Shown: one piece after another, positions 25,037 through 35,842 of the stretch | Numbering within the stretch: position 1 is the first letter of the stretch | Layout: each line of letters starts with the position of its first letter | NCBI GenBank assembly: GCA_002189035.1 | Contig: CM007992.1 | Span: 372,001-436,000, forward strand | Length of the DNA: 64,000 bases | Direction of reading: 5' to 3' | Origin: Utricularia gibba | Lineage: Eukaryota > Streptophyta > Magnoliopsida > Lamiales > Lentibulariaceae | Position numbers and translations under genes: made by a program | The notes under the pieces: model-generated | What the model was told of the DNA's origin: nothing | Database searches by the model: none | Seen by the model: the letters and a program-made list of their open reading frames with translations, nothing else

Positions 25037-25927
25037 CTATTCAGTCTTCCAAGCATATAATATCAAGGAGAAGCCAGAGCCTAAAAGCTTAGCCTCCGTG
25101 AAGCTCTGAGATAAGCTCCGGCTGTCCAATTCATCGTCAGGCTGTTGGTCTTTGCATATCCTATCTGAATGGAACAGGAAAACTGCATTTCCTAAACAAG
25201 GTCCAAACAACCAGTTATGCACATCCCAGAACACTTCAACAGGGGCACCATCTATCCTGATCAAGCAATTCCCACGAAAGCTCCATTGAAGATGCTTAAT
25301 TTGGATAACTCTTTTCGAGTCAATGCGCATAATGAGCATTGGATCTTGAGTTGAGGTGGAGTCACACTCGATTTTGAGATCATGAAATCTTCCATTGTCA
25401 AAAAACTGAGCTTTGGTGCGGTATACTGTTTTCCCAGAAATGTGTTCTCCTTTTGAGATGAAGGGTGCTTGGCTGGGGAGAAAGGAAGTTGCTCCTGTCT
25501 TCTTGAATGCTTCTTTTCTCAGATCTCCAACTAACAGAAGCATCTCCCCCTTCGAGACAACCGCTATGTAGTATCCATTGATTGGCTCCGGCCCGGATCC
25601 GAATTTTGCCATGGAAACATCCCAGAAGATTTCGATTCTTCTTGAGTTGACTTCTATACTCTTGGACCCTTTACGCTTGGAGAAAATAGAAGGCTTTACA
25701 TCTACTTTAAAGAGGCATTGATGCCATGGATCTTTGATTTCAACACTTAGGCAATGTCCCATCAAATTCCTGCTCCAGATGATACTGATCATACATGATT
25801 TACCCAACAATTTGCAGCCATAAACGGAGGTAGCAGAGTTCTGCGAAACTCTGCCCGGGCCAACTGAACAAGAAGCATCCGCAACCTGAACCCCATTTTC
25901 CCCAAAACAAGAATGGAAATCCCTCAT
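25037..25927 (-). CDS. DUF868 family protein
   Basis: A single-exon minus-strand gene of 296 codons, the normal length for this plant-specific family. Typical blocks are present: VYGCKLLGKSCMISIIWSRN, the KVDVKP motif, EIFWDVSMAKFGSGPEPING, YYIAVVSKGEMLLLVGDL, KKTGATSFLPSQAPFISKGE, HLQWSFRGN and EVFWDVHNWLFGPCLGNAVF. The biochemical function of DUF868 proteins is not known, and no TM segment or signal is visible. The start ATG at 25927 is the first in the frame. The minus-strand sequence at 25930-26400 is likely leader, possibly with an intron ending near the CAG just before GTTGGGT at about 26050. No damage is seen. Confidence 0.85.
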   Translation of the reverse strand: MRDFHSCFGENGVQVADASCSVGPGRVSQNSATSVYGCKLLGKSCMISIIWSRNLMGHCLSVEIKDPWHQCLFKVDVKPSIFSKRKGSKSIEVNSRRIEIFWDVSMAKFGSGPEPINGYYIAVVSKGEMLLLVGDLRKEAFKKTGATSFLPSQAPFISKGEHISGKTVYRTKAQFFDNGRFHDLKIECDSTSTQDPMLIMRIDSKRVIQIKHLQWSFRGNCLIRIDGAPVEVFWDVHNWLFGPCLGNAVFLFHSDRICKDQQPDDELDSRSLSQSFTEAKLLGSGFSLILYAWKTE

Positions 25928-27720
25928 CTATCTAGCGCCAGAAAACTCAGGTCCCAATCTCAAAAAAAAAAAAAAAAATCAGATCTTCAAAGATTTTTTT
26001 TTTCAAGAAATCGAATTTTACTCAACACCAACGCGATTTCGATACCCAACCTGCAAAACAAACCAAAATTGGCGGTTTCTGGGTGTCAAAGCCTGCCTCA
26101 ACGCAAGAACTGCAAAACTGGAGATTTGAAGAAGAAGAAGACCAAGAGGACCTTGTTGCAATAAAGAGGCAAAGGAATCTAGCGCTTTTAAGACGTTTGA
26201 GAGGACCAACAGTGAAGCAGAAGACTTGGGGCAGTTCTTGCGGGGTACAAGCAAAGGTAACTGGGACTGAGGGTCATGGGGTAGAGAGTAGGTTGACCAG
26301 ACCTGTCCAGCGATTTTTTTCATTACAGAAGAAAACGTTTGTTTTTTTGTATGAAAATTTGGAAGAGAAATGAAATGGTCCCGAACCATGTCACATGGCA
26401 ATTGGCAGCACAGCGTGAAGTTCTGCTAACTGCTAGACAGATTGGGGGATGTTAAAAATGATCTGGAAAGCGAATTCCGGAAAAGAAAAGGAAAGATTCC
26501 CTTATGTTCATAACAACTCTGTCATTGCGTGTCTTCCTTTCACTATACCTACCTACACTAACCTTCCGCCACCTGCAAGGTCCCTCAAGCTCCAACAATT
26601 TCCCTTTCTTAAATCAATTCCTTGCTTCTGTCCTGAGTTCATGCGCTGCGCTGGTAAAAAAAAAAACTGTCCTGTGTCCAAGCGGATGACTTTGGGACGC
26701 CACAGTGGTAGACAAACATGACAGTTTAGTGAGACGTGAACTTAAAGCACACGCTTGAGTGCATAACAAAGAACTTTTTTTTCACAAGCTTCAAACTTCA
26801 AGAAGATACGTTCTGTTTGCGCAGGAATTGGTCACGGCAATCTCTCGTGTATTAATGCAAAATGGCTCCAACAGTGGAGTAATCCAATTCAATTCCATAA
26901 TGGATGAAGATCTATGGCACCAAATGAAATGTAGTTTCTTATTTCAAGACAAGAGATTCTGAACACAGCAGCCTGCTTCTGTTCATGGTCATGCTTCAGA
27001 CAGACTAATCCCAGAATCTCTTGGGTCCCTGCTGGATTCGAAAGTCACATTCCCTGAACCCAGAAGCTACTCAGAATCAGAATTTCAATGGCCATCTTTA
27101 TTGGGGTACAAGTTTTCTTAAGCAGGTGAAAAAGATAGTTTGTGAATGAAAAGAAAAACTTGTAAAAATTTTCCCTTTGCCGTGTCGTGATGGAGGTACA
27201 TTATGTTTACAGTGTATGATCGTTTGTTTCCCGACGATAATGGTTCTGATATTGATCCCATGTGGAGACGGGAGAAATTGAAATTCTGGGTCGAAGTTAC
27301 TCCACCCACCCCCACCCTTTTCGTATTCTTCTGCAACAATAATGGAATCGTACTGCTATATATAAAGTATACAGACCCAATATCAATGTATATGTTTCTG
27401 TGCGTGTGTTTTTTTTCGCTGGGTTCTTGTCCTCTTATTTTCTGGATTCCACTTCTTCCGTTCTTTGTATTTCCTTTTCTGTTGTGTTGATCGGTATGCA
27501 TTCTAACCACGGCAAGGAATTGAATGGATCCTGACTAAGGAGCAACCCCGATCCCTGAGAGGTGCGATTGTCTCTTTGCTTCTGATTTTTGTTCAGATCT
27601 GGGGATACTGAAGCAGTTTTCCAGGAATGGGTTTCTTTATAATGGGAGTTTGAATTCGGGTTGCATAAGGTGCGTGTTTGGTTACAGTTTCAAGGTTTCA
27701 TTTGCAGCTATTTGGTGAAT
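25928..27720. other. region between DUF868 and the IDM1-like pseudogene
   Basis: Divergent upstream sequences of the two neighbours. 25930-26400 probably holds the DUF868 leader, and 27500-27720 the former leader of the IDM1-like gene. Nothing else is assignable between them. Confidence 0.5.
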
Positions 27721-29640
27721 ATGGAGGTGTCATCAGGATGCCTGGTTATCAAGAAGAAGAGTTCATCAGGATGCCTGATTATCAAAAAGAAGGTTGTCAA
27801 TAACAACCTCTGGAAAGCTTCAAGTGGTTTGGTTCTCACCAGCGAAGAAAAGAACTACAGATTAGCAGAGGGCGATGAGAATGATCATGGAAAGTTCAGT
27901 CATCGGGCATGGCGTAAAGATTCTGGGGGCCTTAATAGAAAGGTTGGGCTGCAGGAGGATGAAGCAGATAAGCCAGTTACGTTGCCACGGTCGACGTATG
28001 AGGAGAATGTTGGTGAGACAATCAGAGTGCAAGGGAAGAGCGGAGTTTTGAAGATAATGTTGAACAAAAAGAGGAGAATGGATCTGCCTCCTCATCCGAT
28101 ATATGAGCATAAAGAGAAGGGAGAAATGAAGAGATCGCGGTTGGAGGATTTTTTGAAGGTGGATTTGGCACTCTGTGCAGGGTCATCTTATCCTGTCTTG
28201 CCGAGAATGGCCAAGCATAAGGATGTCAAGTTCGAGGAGGAAAACGAAGAAGGATATGAAAAATCTAACATTGATATTAGGAAGAACATCAGATATAAAG
28301 AATCAGGGATGAGTGGCAGGAATAGAAGCAGTAAAGCTGTGGAGTTGGAAAAGATGGTACCTGTACAGCACTTGCATTGGGACTTCCACGGTTGCGAGCT
28401 ATTCAAACACTTGAAAACTTCCAGGGATTGGAAGAAACAAAAGATTTGAGAGAAACAAAATCTAAACGCGTAGGAGCTACAGAGAAGCAAATCTTGCGAG
28501 GAAAGATCAGAAAAATGTTAGTTGATGCTGGTTGGAAAATAGATTATAGGCCACGGAGGAACCGAGAATACTTGGATGCTGTTTACATCAATCCAAATGG
28601 AACTGCATACTGGTCGATCATCAAGGCTTATGATGCCCTCAAAAAACAGCTTCAGGAGGACAAAGCTAGTGGCAAATCAGGTGTTGGCTCTTCCTCATTG
28701 CCCTCTTTACCTGAAGACCTGCTGAATAAACTTACGAGACAAACTAAAAAGAAAGTTAGGGAGGAATTGAAGAGGAAGAGCATTGAAGATGATTTGGTTA
28801 TCTCTGGTAAAGGACATGGTTTGGGTAATGACACGGGTAGAGATCAGGAGTGTGAGAAGCTTGCTCCCTCTGAGACTTGGATTTACAACTCAGATAGAAC
28901 CGGGCTGAAAGACAAAGATCAGGATACAAATGACTGTTTAAGTAAGCATTTGTCCCTGATGAAGTCCGCGGAAGTAAGGCCAGAAAAGCCTTCTGTCGTT
29001 TCTACTTCTAGTCTCTTGCTTTGAAAACTAAATAAAATTACCAACAAATGGGCTCTTCGGCCTCGTGCTTTTGTCAGAGGATTAGATGGATGCATACCTT
29101 CCATGGCAAAAGGAACTATATTGGCCTGGTTAATTGATTCCGGGACAGTGAGTTTGGGTGAGAAAGTGCAACATATAAACCGTGAAGAAAGTAGGATAAT
29201 GCTTGAGGATTGGATCACAAGGTGGGATGGAATTCATTGTGGTTGCTGCAATACAATTCTTACGTTTTCAAAGTTCCAGCTGCATGCTGACAGCAAGGTG
29301 CAACAGCCTTTCCAGAACATTTTCTTACAGTCTGGTGCCTTTCTTTTAGATTGCCAGTTTGAAGCCTGGAATAAGCAAGGGGGTCCTGCCATTTCCAGGT
29401 TTCACAATGTGACTGTTGAATGCGATGATCCAGAGAATGACACTAGCGGTGTTTTTGGGGAGGGGTTCTTTGATTCGTTTTATAGATGTTCCTCAGAGTG
29501 GTACTTCATTAGTCCTCCCTCTTTCTCCAGCAGGTGATTGGAAATGTGGAAATTGTGTGTGCAAGCTTTGTGGTTGTGATGTTCCTGAAAATGAACCAAC
29601 ATGTGCCTTCTGCCTAGAAAAATGTGTGACTTTTGGTTAG
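27721..29640 (+). pseudogene. IDM1-like PHD-finger/acetyltransferase gene, decayed and truncated
   Basis: The N-terminal part reads well to about 28423 (basic, charged linker with KLMLNKK-like segments). A GGG run at 28424-28426 that is one base short shifts the frame, after which the conserved block GATEKQILRGKIRKMLVDAG, YRPRRNREYLDAVYINPNGT and YWSIIKAYDALKKQ follows. An in-frame TGA at 29022-29024 then interrupts the gene. Beyond it, AWLIDSGTVSLGEKVQ, ITRWDGIHCGCCNTIL and KVQQPFQNIFLQSGAFLLDC are still family-like. The PHD finger at 29420-29530 has lost most of its zinc-binding cysteines (for example TSGVFGEGF where TCGICGDGG is usual), another frame change occurs near 29515, and the C-terminal GNAT domain is absent. 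Intact relatives read histone marks and acetylate histone H3 to counter silencing. I judge this a real pseudogene. Confidence 0.75.
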
Positions 29641-30392
29641 CTTTGATGCATGATATGTTCCCCCGGATGCTTTGGTTTCCAGAACATCATTACTGTTATG
29701 TGCCATTTGTATAGATCACAATTAAATTGTTGTACATACAACCCTCCATCAACTTCAAAGCTGTTGTATAAATCCACTCTATCTTTTGATTCCCATTTTC
29801 CCGTTCTGTAAGCCCGAGACTCAGCAAAATCCTTCGTTTCTCCTTTTATTTGGACTTTCGCAGATGCATGATCACTTGCTGAACATACTTGTTTTCCCGG
29901 AGATGAATTTTCTGCAGAAAGACCTGCTGAAGCAACAGCATTCACACGGTAAAGCGGCTGTTTTTCAACACAAGAGACTGTTTTCCTTTCATTGCCTACT
30001 AAAAATATATCTGATAATGAAACCAGGAATCAAGCAGTCGATCATCGAACGAGAAACAACCACATGAAGAATGATGCAGACCCCGTCGCAACCTTTGAAG
30101 GCAATGTAAATGCTGAATAGAGACAGCCTGGTTCGATAAAATGGAAAAAGCTGGTGCTCTCACCCTGATGCATTGGATCATCAGTGGCACGGGAGCTGCG
30201 AGAAAGCAATGAACAGAGCATGGAAACTGAAACATTTTTTGCTTCAGATACTGCTGCTGCGGATGTTGATGATGGTTAAGAATTGTGAATGCACCAACAC
30301 AGACATTGATTGCTCTATTTCTGAGTCAATGCACCATATGTAACTGGTTCTTGAAACACCCATTTTTTTCTCATTGAAACTAGAAACACACT
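29641..30392. other. 3' flank of the pseudogene to PSB27-H2
   Basis: Expected position of the lost GNAT domain of the IDM1-like gene. I looked for its continuation in all plus frames and saw none that was convincing. No other gene is seen. Confidence 0.5.
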
Positions 30393-31057
30393 TCACAGGA
30401 ACTCCTCTGCAGCACTCAGGTCACTCAATACCTCAGACTTGATTCCCTCTGGCAAAGCCGCCGATGGCCCGGCTTTTGAGTAAAACCCGGCAAGAGATCT
30501 GATTGCTTTTTCGATCATAACATACGACTCCTGCATAAATCAACCCAAGTCCTTAGCCCATGGCGTTTTGCGCTTTCTTGCAACATGCATTTTTTTACCT
30601 CATTGACGACTGACTTTTGGCCTCTCCAGCCACTGAGATAATCCTTTATCGACTCTTTTGCGGCGTCAGCAGTTCTTCTGAACTTCGCCACGTCCTTGGA
30701 ATCTTCGCTGAGAGATTCTCGAAGCGTTTTCACAACTTCCCTCGCGGATTTCAAGTAGTCTTTCGGCAGGAGCTTCCCTGATTTCGTTTTCTCATTGGGA
30801 TCAAGCAGCGATTTCAGCGCGTCCACGATGCTATCTTCGTTTCGTTCTTCCTCCGCCATGACGCTGCTGTGATTGCAATTCAGGTTCAGGAATGCGAGAG
30901 AAGAAGAAGCGACTCCGAGGAACAAATGGCGCCGGGGAAATGGTTCCTTGTGTTGAGGCCTTTCTGTCGAGTTCAAGAAACAAAAACTCAGATTAACGAG
31001 GTGGGGTGTCCCAGAATCACCTGATTTCTGAAGGAAAAACCACCCACTACTTGCCAT
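30393..31057 (-). CDS. PSB27-H2: photosystem II D1 precursor processing protein PSB27-H2 (LPA19-like)
   Basis: Two minus-strand exons, 31057-30599 and 30530-30393, give 198 codons. The mature Psb27 domain is clear: SLLDPNEKTKSGKLLPKDYL, KSAREVVKTLRESLSED, FRRTADAAKESIKDYLSGWR and, in exon 2, ESYVMIEKAIRSLAGFYSKA and a SDLSAAEEFL end. The N-terminus is a bipartite thylakoid signal with twin arginines before a hydrophobic core (RRHLFLGVASSSLAFL), which suggests Tat-dependent import to the lumen. PSB27-H2 helps C-terminal processing of D1 during photosystem II assembly. The reading through 31020-30970 could instead be a short intron (GTGATT...CGACAG), which would shorten the transit peptide but keep the mature protein. 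Confidence 0.87.
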
Positions 31058-31414
31058 TCATTGTTGCAGATGAACATGAAACGGCGCGAGCCTCCAGTCT
31101 TGCACAAGGAAAAGCTGCCATATTTGAGTTCTTGATACCTTCAAAACTGATAACGCATACGCGAACCGGAAAAATAAATCATGCCCAGGAAACAAAATCC
31201 AAGAAGAAGACGCTGCAGAGAGAGAATGTTAGCATTCGTCTTCTAAAATGAATAGCCTTTCATATTTCTAGCCATCCATTTTGGATGCTGTGGAAGTTTC
31301 AATCATTTCCATTTTAGTCCCTGAACTCCATTGCCATTTCATTGTTACAGTAACTGAAAAATCTTGCTTTGCAGAGCAATAAACAGTATAAAAGAAGCAA
31401 ATTTAAGCAGGCAG
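31058..31414. other. PSB27-H2 upstream / TAD3 downstream spacer
   Basis: A short spacer between two minus-strand genes. It must hold the PSB27-H2 promoter and the TAD3 3' UTR. No separate feature is seen. Confidence 0.5.
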
Positions 31415-33531
31415 CTACTTGGGCAGGATGTCTTCCGGTACCATGACTTGGAACACAGCGTAGTGATGGTTCAGACTCCTTTCTCCTTGCAATCTGTAAG
31501 CACTTCCCAAACCTCCATTGCTGGGGTTTCGGAATGCATAGAACACACGTTTGATTCTCTGGTGAACTATCGCCATAGAGCACCTAAGATTAGAAAGAGG
31601 AGACACACATCAAGAGAATGCATTTCCTGGTGAGACAAGACGAAACAAAAACACTCACATGATGCAAGGCTCCCACACAAAGTAGATGTCGTAGCCTGTG
31701 CACAAGTAAGGCCTTGTTTTCCCAAATTTCTCATCATCCCTTGAACTAGCATCTCTGTCCATCTTTTGCCTTTTTACAGGAGAACCAACCGGAGAGGATA
31801 CACTAGAATGTACTCCACCGAATACAGGATCATCAGAGTTTAGTGGGAAAAGCAGTCTATCCCTGGCTGCAGATTTTTCAATTGCCTCTAAGGCAGCATG
31901 TCGTAAAGGGTGCCAAGAACTCGAACGTGGAAGCTGCTCAATCCAACCCGAGGGATGTAAACAAGCGACACCATTGTAATCTTCCCCACAAGTACATTTT
32001 TCCAGTAGCTTATGAGACTTTTCTTCTTCTACTCCATGTGTATTGCAGTTGGGAAGAGTGCTGCACTGTTCTCTGCAACTAGAGTGCATGAGATCCTCAT
32101 TTTCCAGCAGGACTTGATCACAAGCAGTAGCAATTATCTCATTAGTTGAAGAATCTACTATAATTGCAGCATTGACTGCCTGCAAAAAACAGTCACCCAT
32201 ATGACCCGGAGTTCATGGAGATGCAAGTAAAAGGCGAACTCTACTTACCCTGCTTCCATATTTCGCCATACTAACAGCGAGTTTTATGAAGTCAAAAACT
32301 GATTTAGATTCTTCGTCACTGAATCCAGTTATGCCTTCAATGTTGCTACAAAAAAAAAAAAAAACAAGAAAGTGTGCCGTTAGAGCAACAAATTTGCTTC
32401 ACGAAACACGTTTGGGAAAGGGGAAAAGATCTCACAAAGTAGGTGGATGGAAGGAAGTAGGCCATAGTTTGCATTGTTCTTCCCATTCCTCTTTTGTGGA
32501 AGCAGCAAATTTGGATACCTGAAATTTCAGTATTCCCAACAATTCAGCAATACTTCAATCATTATTGAAGACGGTATCCATATGACAAGAAAATGCTTAA
32601 GATTAAATGCCTGTTTAACAAGGAAATATACTTTGACAAGCTGTGATTTAGCAAGTGAAAGATGAATGATCACTCACTTTTACATTGAAACAACTCAACT
32701 GATATGTCTTCACGAGTTCTTTTATCTCCTCCGGCATGCAACTGAGTTCACCACAGCTTCCAGAAGCCAAGCATAGAATCACAGAAAGTTGAGATTTTCC
32801 TGGCAAAGCATTGGTTACAAGAAAAAATCTGTATGAAATGAAACTCCAATGGTTATTTCTGGGGTAGGCAATGCCATACTACCCCAGCTTTCACTTGTAC
32901 TCTTCAAAACCCACCTCAGTTCTCTCACCCAACATTAACCTTTTATGAGCCTGGATTGGTCAGGCACTTAACACCAAGGTCCAAACAGAGAAACGAATAA
33001 TATCAAAACTCACACGGTAAGGCAAACACCCATACCCAACCACGCCAAAATTTGTGAATCTCAGGTCTATATGCGGATACAAGAAACCATTTAAAAAGCA
33101 ACATTGGCGCAAGGTTAAGAACTACAAATGCAAAAAACTAACCTCCATCAAGACAAACTTTTCGTACGCGTTTCACATGGCGAAGGCCTTCCAATGGGGC
33201 TATATGATTCAATTTCCTATGATGAAAAGTCTCTGAAAGATTCAGTTTTTAATGAGGAAAATCATCACGCCAAAGAACAATTTAGGATAGAAGCATACCT
33301 CACCACAGTGTTGGCATGCCTAGCTTCTATTTCAGAGGCAACCACTTCCACTGCATAATCGTAAATACTAACCAATCAGCAAACAGTAGATGCACGCAAA
33401 TAACCAATAAGCATGCATACATATATACCAGTAGGCATCAGATGAGGAAGAATCGGCGGTTTCTCCGGCACGTGAATGATTTTCCAGTAATCCAGCGAAG
33501 GTTCATTAGTTTCAACTTCTCCGCCATTCAT
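31415..33531 (-). CDS. TAD3: tRNA-specific adenosine deaminase TAD3 subunit
   Basis: Eight exons on the minus strand: 33531-33429, 33350-33299, 33216-33143, 32799-32678, 32518-32436, 32345-32249, 32179-31659 and 31583-31415, total 1221 bases in matching phases (406 residues). TAD3 is the structural partner of TAD2 in the deaminase that makes inosine at the wobble position (A34) of tRNAs. The deaminase-like domain is in exons 7-8. The zinc motif EPCIMCSMA is intact. The usual HAE active-site motif reads HAALEA, so the proton-shuttling glutamate is missing, as is normal for TAD3/ADAT3. HPLRHAALEAIE and VFYAFRNPSNGGLGSAYRLQ are further landmarks. No damage is seen. Confidence 0.87.
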
Positions 33532-33780
33532 AGCGCTTGGAAACTTGAGGTCTCCAATTCCGGGAAAATGGGTCTCCGAATTCCAGTTTCCCAGCCGTGA
33601 AAAGGATTAAGGGAAATGAGATCGCGGGAAACTAAAGTGAAAGACTGGGGGAGCAATATTTATATACCAAAAGAAATTTAGGGCTGGGGCTTGAAGACGA
33701 GACGACAAGATTCAAAATTTTATCCACTGGCAACAAATTCATTACAAAAACCTAACTGAATACATCAACAATCTTCGTTC

Positions 33781-34283
33781 TCAACCGAAGAAATCTTGCA
33801 CACCCTTCCAGCAAAAACCCGATCAGAAAGCTCAGACAAAACGGCGTTAACAGTTAACAAAACGACGCTAGATCCAACAATAACCCCAAGAACAACTCCC
33901 GTCGTCCCCAGGACCTTATCAAAAGCAGGCCATTCAATTTCTTGTATTTCCTCAATCACCCCATCAAAAAATCCCGTCCCCTCTTTCTGCTGCCTTTCCT
34001 TCATCGCCTTCTTGATTTCCTCTCCAAGTTCCGCCATTTCTTCACTCTGAGACTTCCCCACCGGTATTTGTTCTGTTGGGGCGGCACGTTCCTCACCAGG
34101 GGTTGTGGTGGTGTCTTCATCTTTTGAGGCTTTTGCGATGGCGATACAAATCCTGCGTTTCGAAGCGAAACCTGGAAGTCTCGAGGATCTTACGTTCGAG
34201 ATTGTTATGGGTTTTGTCAACAATGTGGATTTGGCTTCCGAAAAGATGATGCTCGAAGGGGATAATGGTAGAGGAAGCGCCAT
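33781..34283 (-). CDS. SECE1: chloroplast preprotein translocase subunit SECE1, last codons frame-shifted
   Basis: A single minus-strand exon of about 167 codons. It has an N-terminal Ser/Arg-rich transit peptide, an acidic linker, the SecE signature WPAFDKVLGTTGVVLGVIVG and one TM segment (VVLGVIVGSSVVLLTVNAVL) followed by ELSDRVFAG. SECE1 is part of the thylakoid SCY1-SECE1 translocon, which inserts and exports proteins of the thylakoid. As read, the frame leaves the family after AGR and runs to a stop at 33765. If the CCC run at 33803-33805 (GGG on the coding strand) had one more base, the end would be the family-typical GVQDFFG with a stop at 33781. The ATG at 34283 is preferred to one seven codons upstream. 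Confidence 0.87.
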
Positions 34284-34562
34284 TTTTGTGCGATAAGAGT
34301 TCACCGGATTTCGCGCTGTGACCTGAGTTCTAGTTTAATTATGGAAAATGTCTTTTCCGTCCCTGAACTATCTGTGACTTTCATTTTTGTTCTGAAACTC
34401 ATGAAATATTCTGTTTTAGCCCCAAACGTCCTGGGCCTAACATCATCACTCAACGTAATATCGGCCCAACATTCGTAAAGTCTTCGATATTTAAGGACTT
34501 GGCGGTTCTTCTTCGTTTACAAGTTACCGCTTACGAGAAACAACGGTAACCGTCGCAGCGCC

Positions 34563-35542
34563 ATGCTTCGAGCTTTGCTCCTCCTCTGCTTCCTTATTCC
34601 CCTTCGCACAAACGCCTCAGATTCAACTCCGGAGACTGCAGAGATATCGTGTACCGATGAGCTGGTCACATTTTCCTCTTGTCTTCCTTTCGCGGCGATT
34701 TTCCCCAACAATCTGACGGACTCGCCACCGCCGCAGTGTTGCGACGTTGTCACCGCGGCGTTCCTTGACGGATCCGCGGTGTGTTTGTGCTACTTGATGA
34801 TCAGACCTGGAATTCTAGGATTTCCAGTGAATGCGACCAAACTGTCGACGCTGATATCTGATTGTTCGATGAAGGATCAACACAATCGCTCGCTCGATTC
34901 ACTCTGTTCAGGTTCGGTACTCAACTCTGAAACTTTCGTCTGTCATTAGACCTTGATTATGCTCATGCTCGTTCTTCAGATCACTTTGTTGAATTGCCGT
35001 TAACATGTTGACGATCTTACACCATTTTCCATTCTCTGACTTCGCATTTTGAAGATTTTGTTTGATGTAATTCCAGGACCAAAGGAATTGCCACCTCTTG
35101 AAAGCATTACTGGTAAATCGTGAGCCTACCTTCAAATCATTTGCTGCAATTACATTGTGATAGATTCAATAACTGCAGACCCTTTCAACACAAGGCCTTC
35201 CCCTCCAGGCCCTCCCAGTTCAAGGCCTTCTCCTCCAGGTCCTTCAAAGCCCTCTCCGGATAATGGTAACAATTTGATGTTCATTTACATATCTGAGTCT
35301 CATGTTACTTCATGGATCATCCATTTAATTAGGCGAAGTTAACTCGTATATCGATCGGCACAGATGTGAAAAGCCCTCCAGTTACGTCAAATGGTTCGAC
35401 TGGAGGAACATCAAGCAACATCCCAGCAAGCGAAGTTCCTCCTCCGAAGGATCATTCACCAAGTTCAGCTGCAACATGGATTAAGTTCAAAATCAGCTGG
35501 TGTTTCATGAGTTTCCTGGTCTACATTAATATTGCCATGTAA
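34563..35542 (+). CDS. GPI-anchored non-specific lipid transfer protein (LTPG/xylogen-like)
   Basis: Four exons, 34563-34911, 35077-35112, 35164-35265 and 35364-35542, total 666 bases in phase (221 residues). The layout is a signal peptide (MLRALLLLCFLIPLRTNAS), an eight-cysteine LTP domain in the order C, C, CC, CLC, C, C (from SCTDEL to SLCSG), a Pro/Ser-rich stretch with a repeated RPSPPGP unit, and a C-terminal hydrophobic tail (WCFMSFLVYINIAM) consistent with a GPI-anchor signal. Such proteins sit on the outside of the plasma membrane and take part in cuticular lipid export or wall differentiation. The tail is broken by a few polar residues, so GPI anchoring is likely rather than certain. 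Confidence 0.82.
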
Positions 35543-35714
35543 CTGCCAGCACTGATCTGCTTACTGCTATCAAGCTTTTTTTTTGAACAGTTTCCATTGA
35601 TGAAAGACACACGAACCCAGTTACCTTATACTTGTTTGGGCTACGAAATGGATACGCGAAGCAGGGAAACGGAATTACGGGGTCTTGGTCTGGGCCTCGG
35701 CCCAATAGTTAGTA

Positions 35715-35842
35715 TCCCACATCGCCTTACGAAAAGAAAACTACTGGTTTATATAGTAGAGCAAGCAACCAGAGAAGATTAGCATGGCCCCTGCGCAAGG
35801 ATGACACGCATAAATCGAGAAATGGTCCAAATTTTTTTTTTT
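35715..35842 (+). ncRNA. U6 snRNA gene lacking its 5' third, with Pol III promoter
   Basis: The upstream sequence element TCCCACATCG is at 35715-35724 and a TATA box TTTATATA at 35748-35755, with a 23-base gap, which is the plant Pol III spacing. From about 35770 (CAGAGAAGATTAGCATGGCC) the sequence matches plant U6 through ACACGCATAAATCGAGAAAT and ends in an 11-T terminator (35832-35842). The 5' stem-loop and the next bases of U6 (about 36 nt) are missing, with about 9 nt of the TATA-to-start spacer. A normal start would fall near 35779, inside the U6 match, so any transcript would lack the ACAGAGA box. It is probably a pseudogene by deletion, or an assembly error. Confidence 0.8.

Noticed and set aside
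28360-28425. a short intron as the explanation of the IDM1-like frame change
   Set aside because: A GTACCT...TTCCAG intron of about 70 bases is possible, but the GGG run at the exact switch point and the six parallel cases make a one-base slip simpler.
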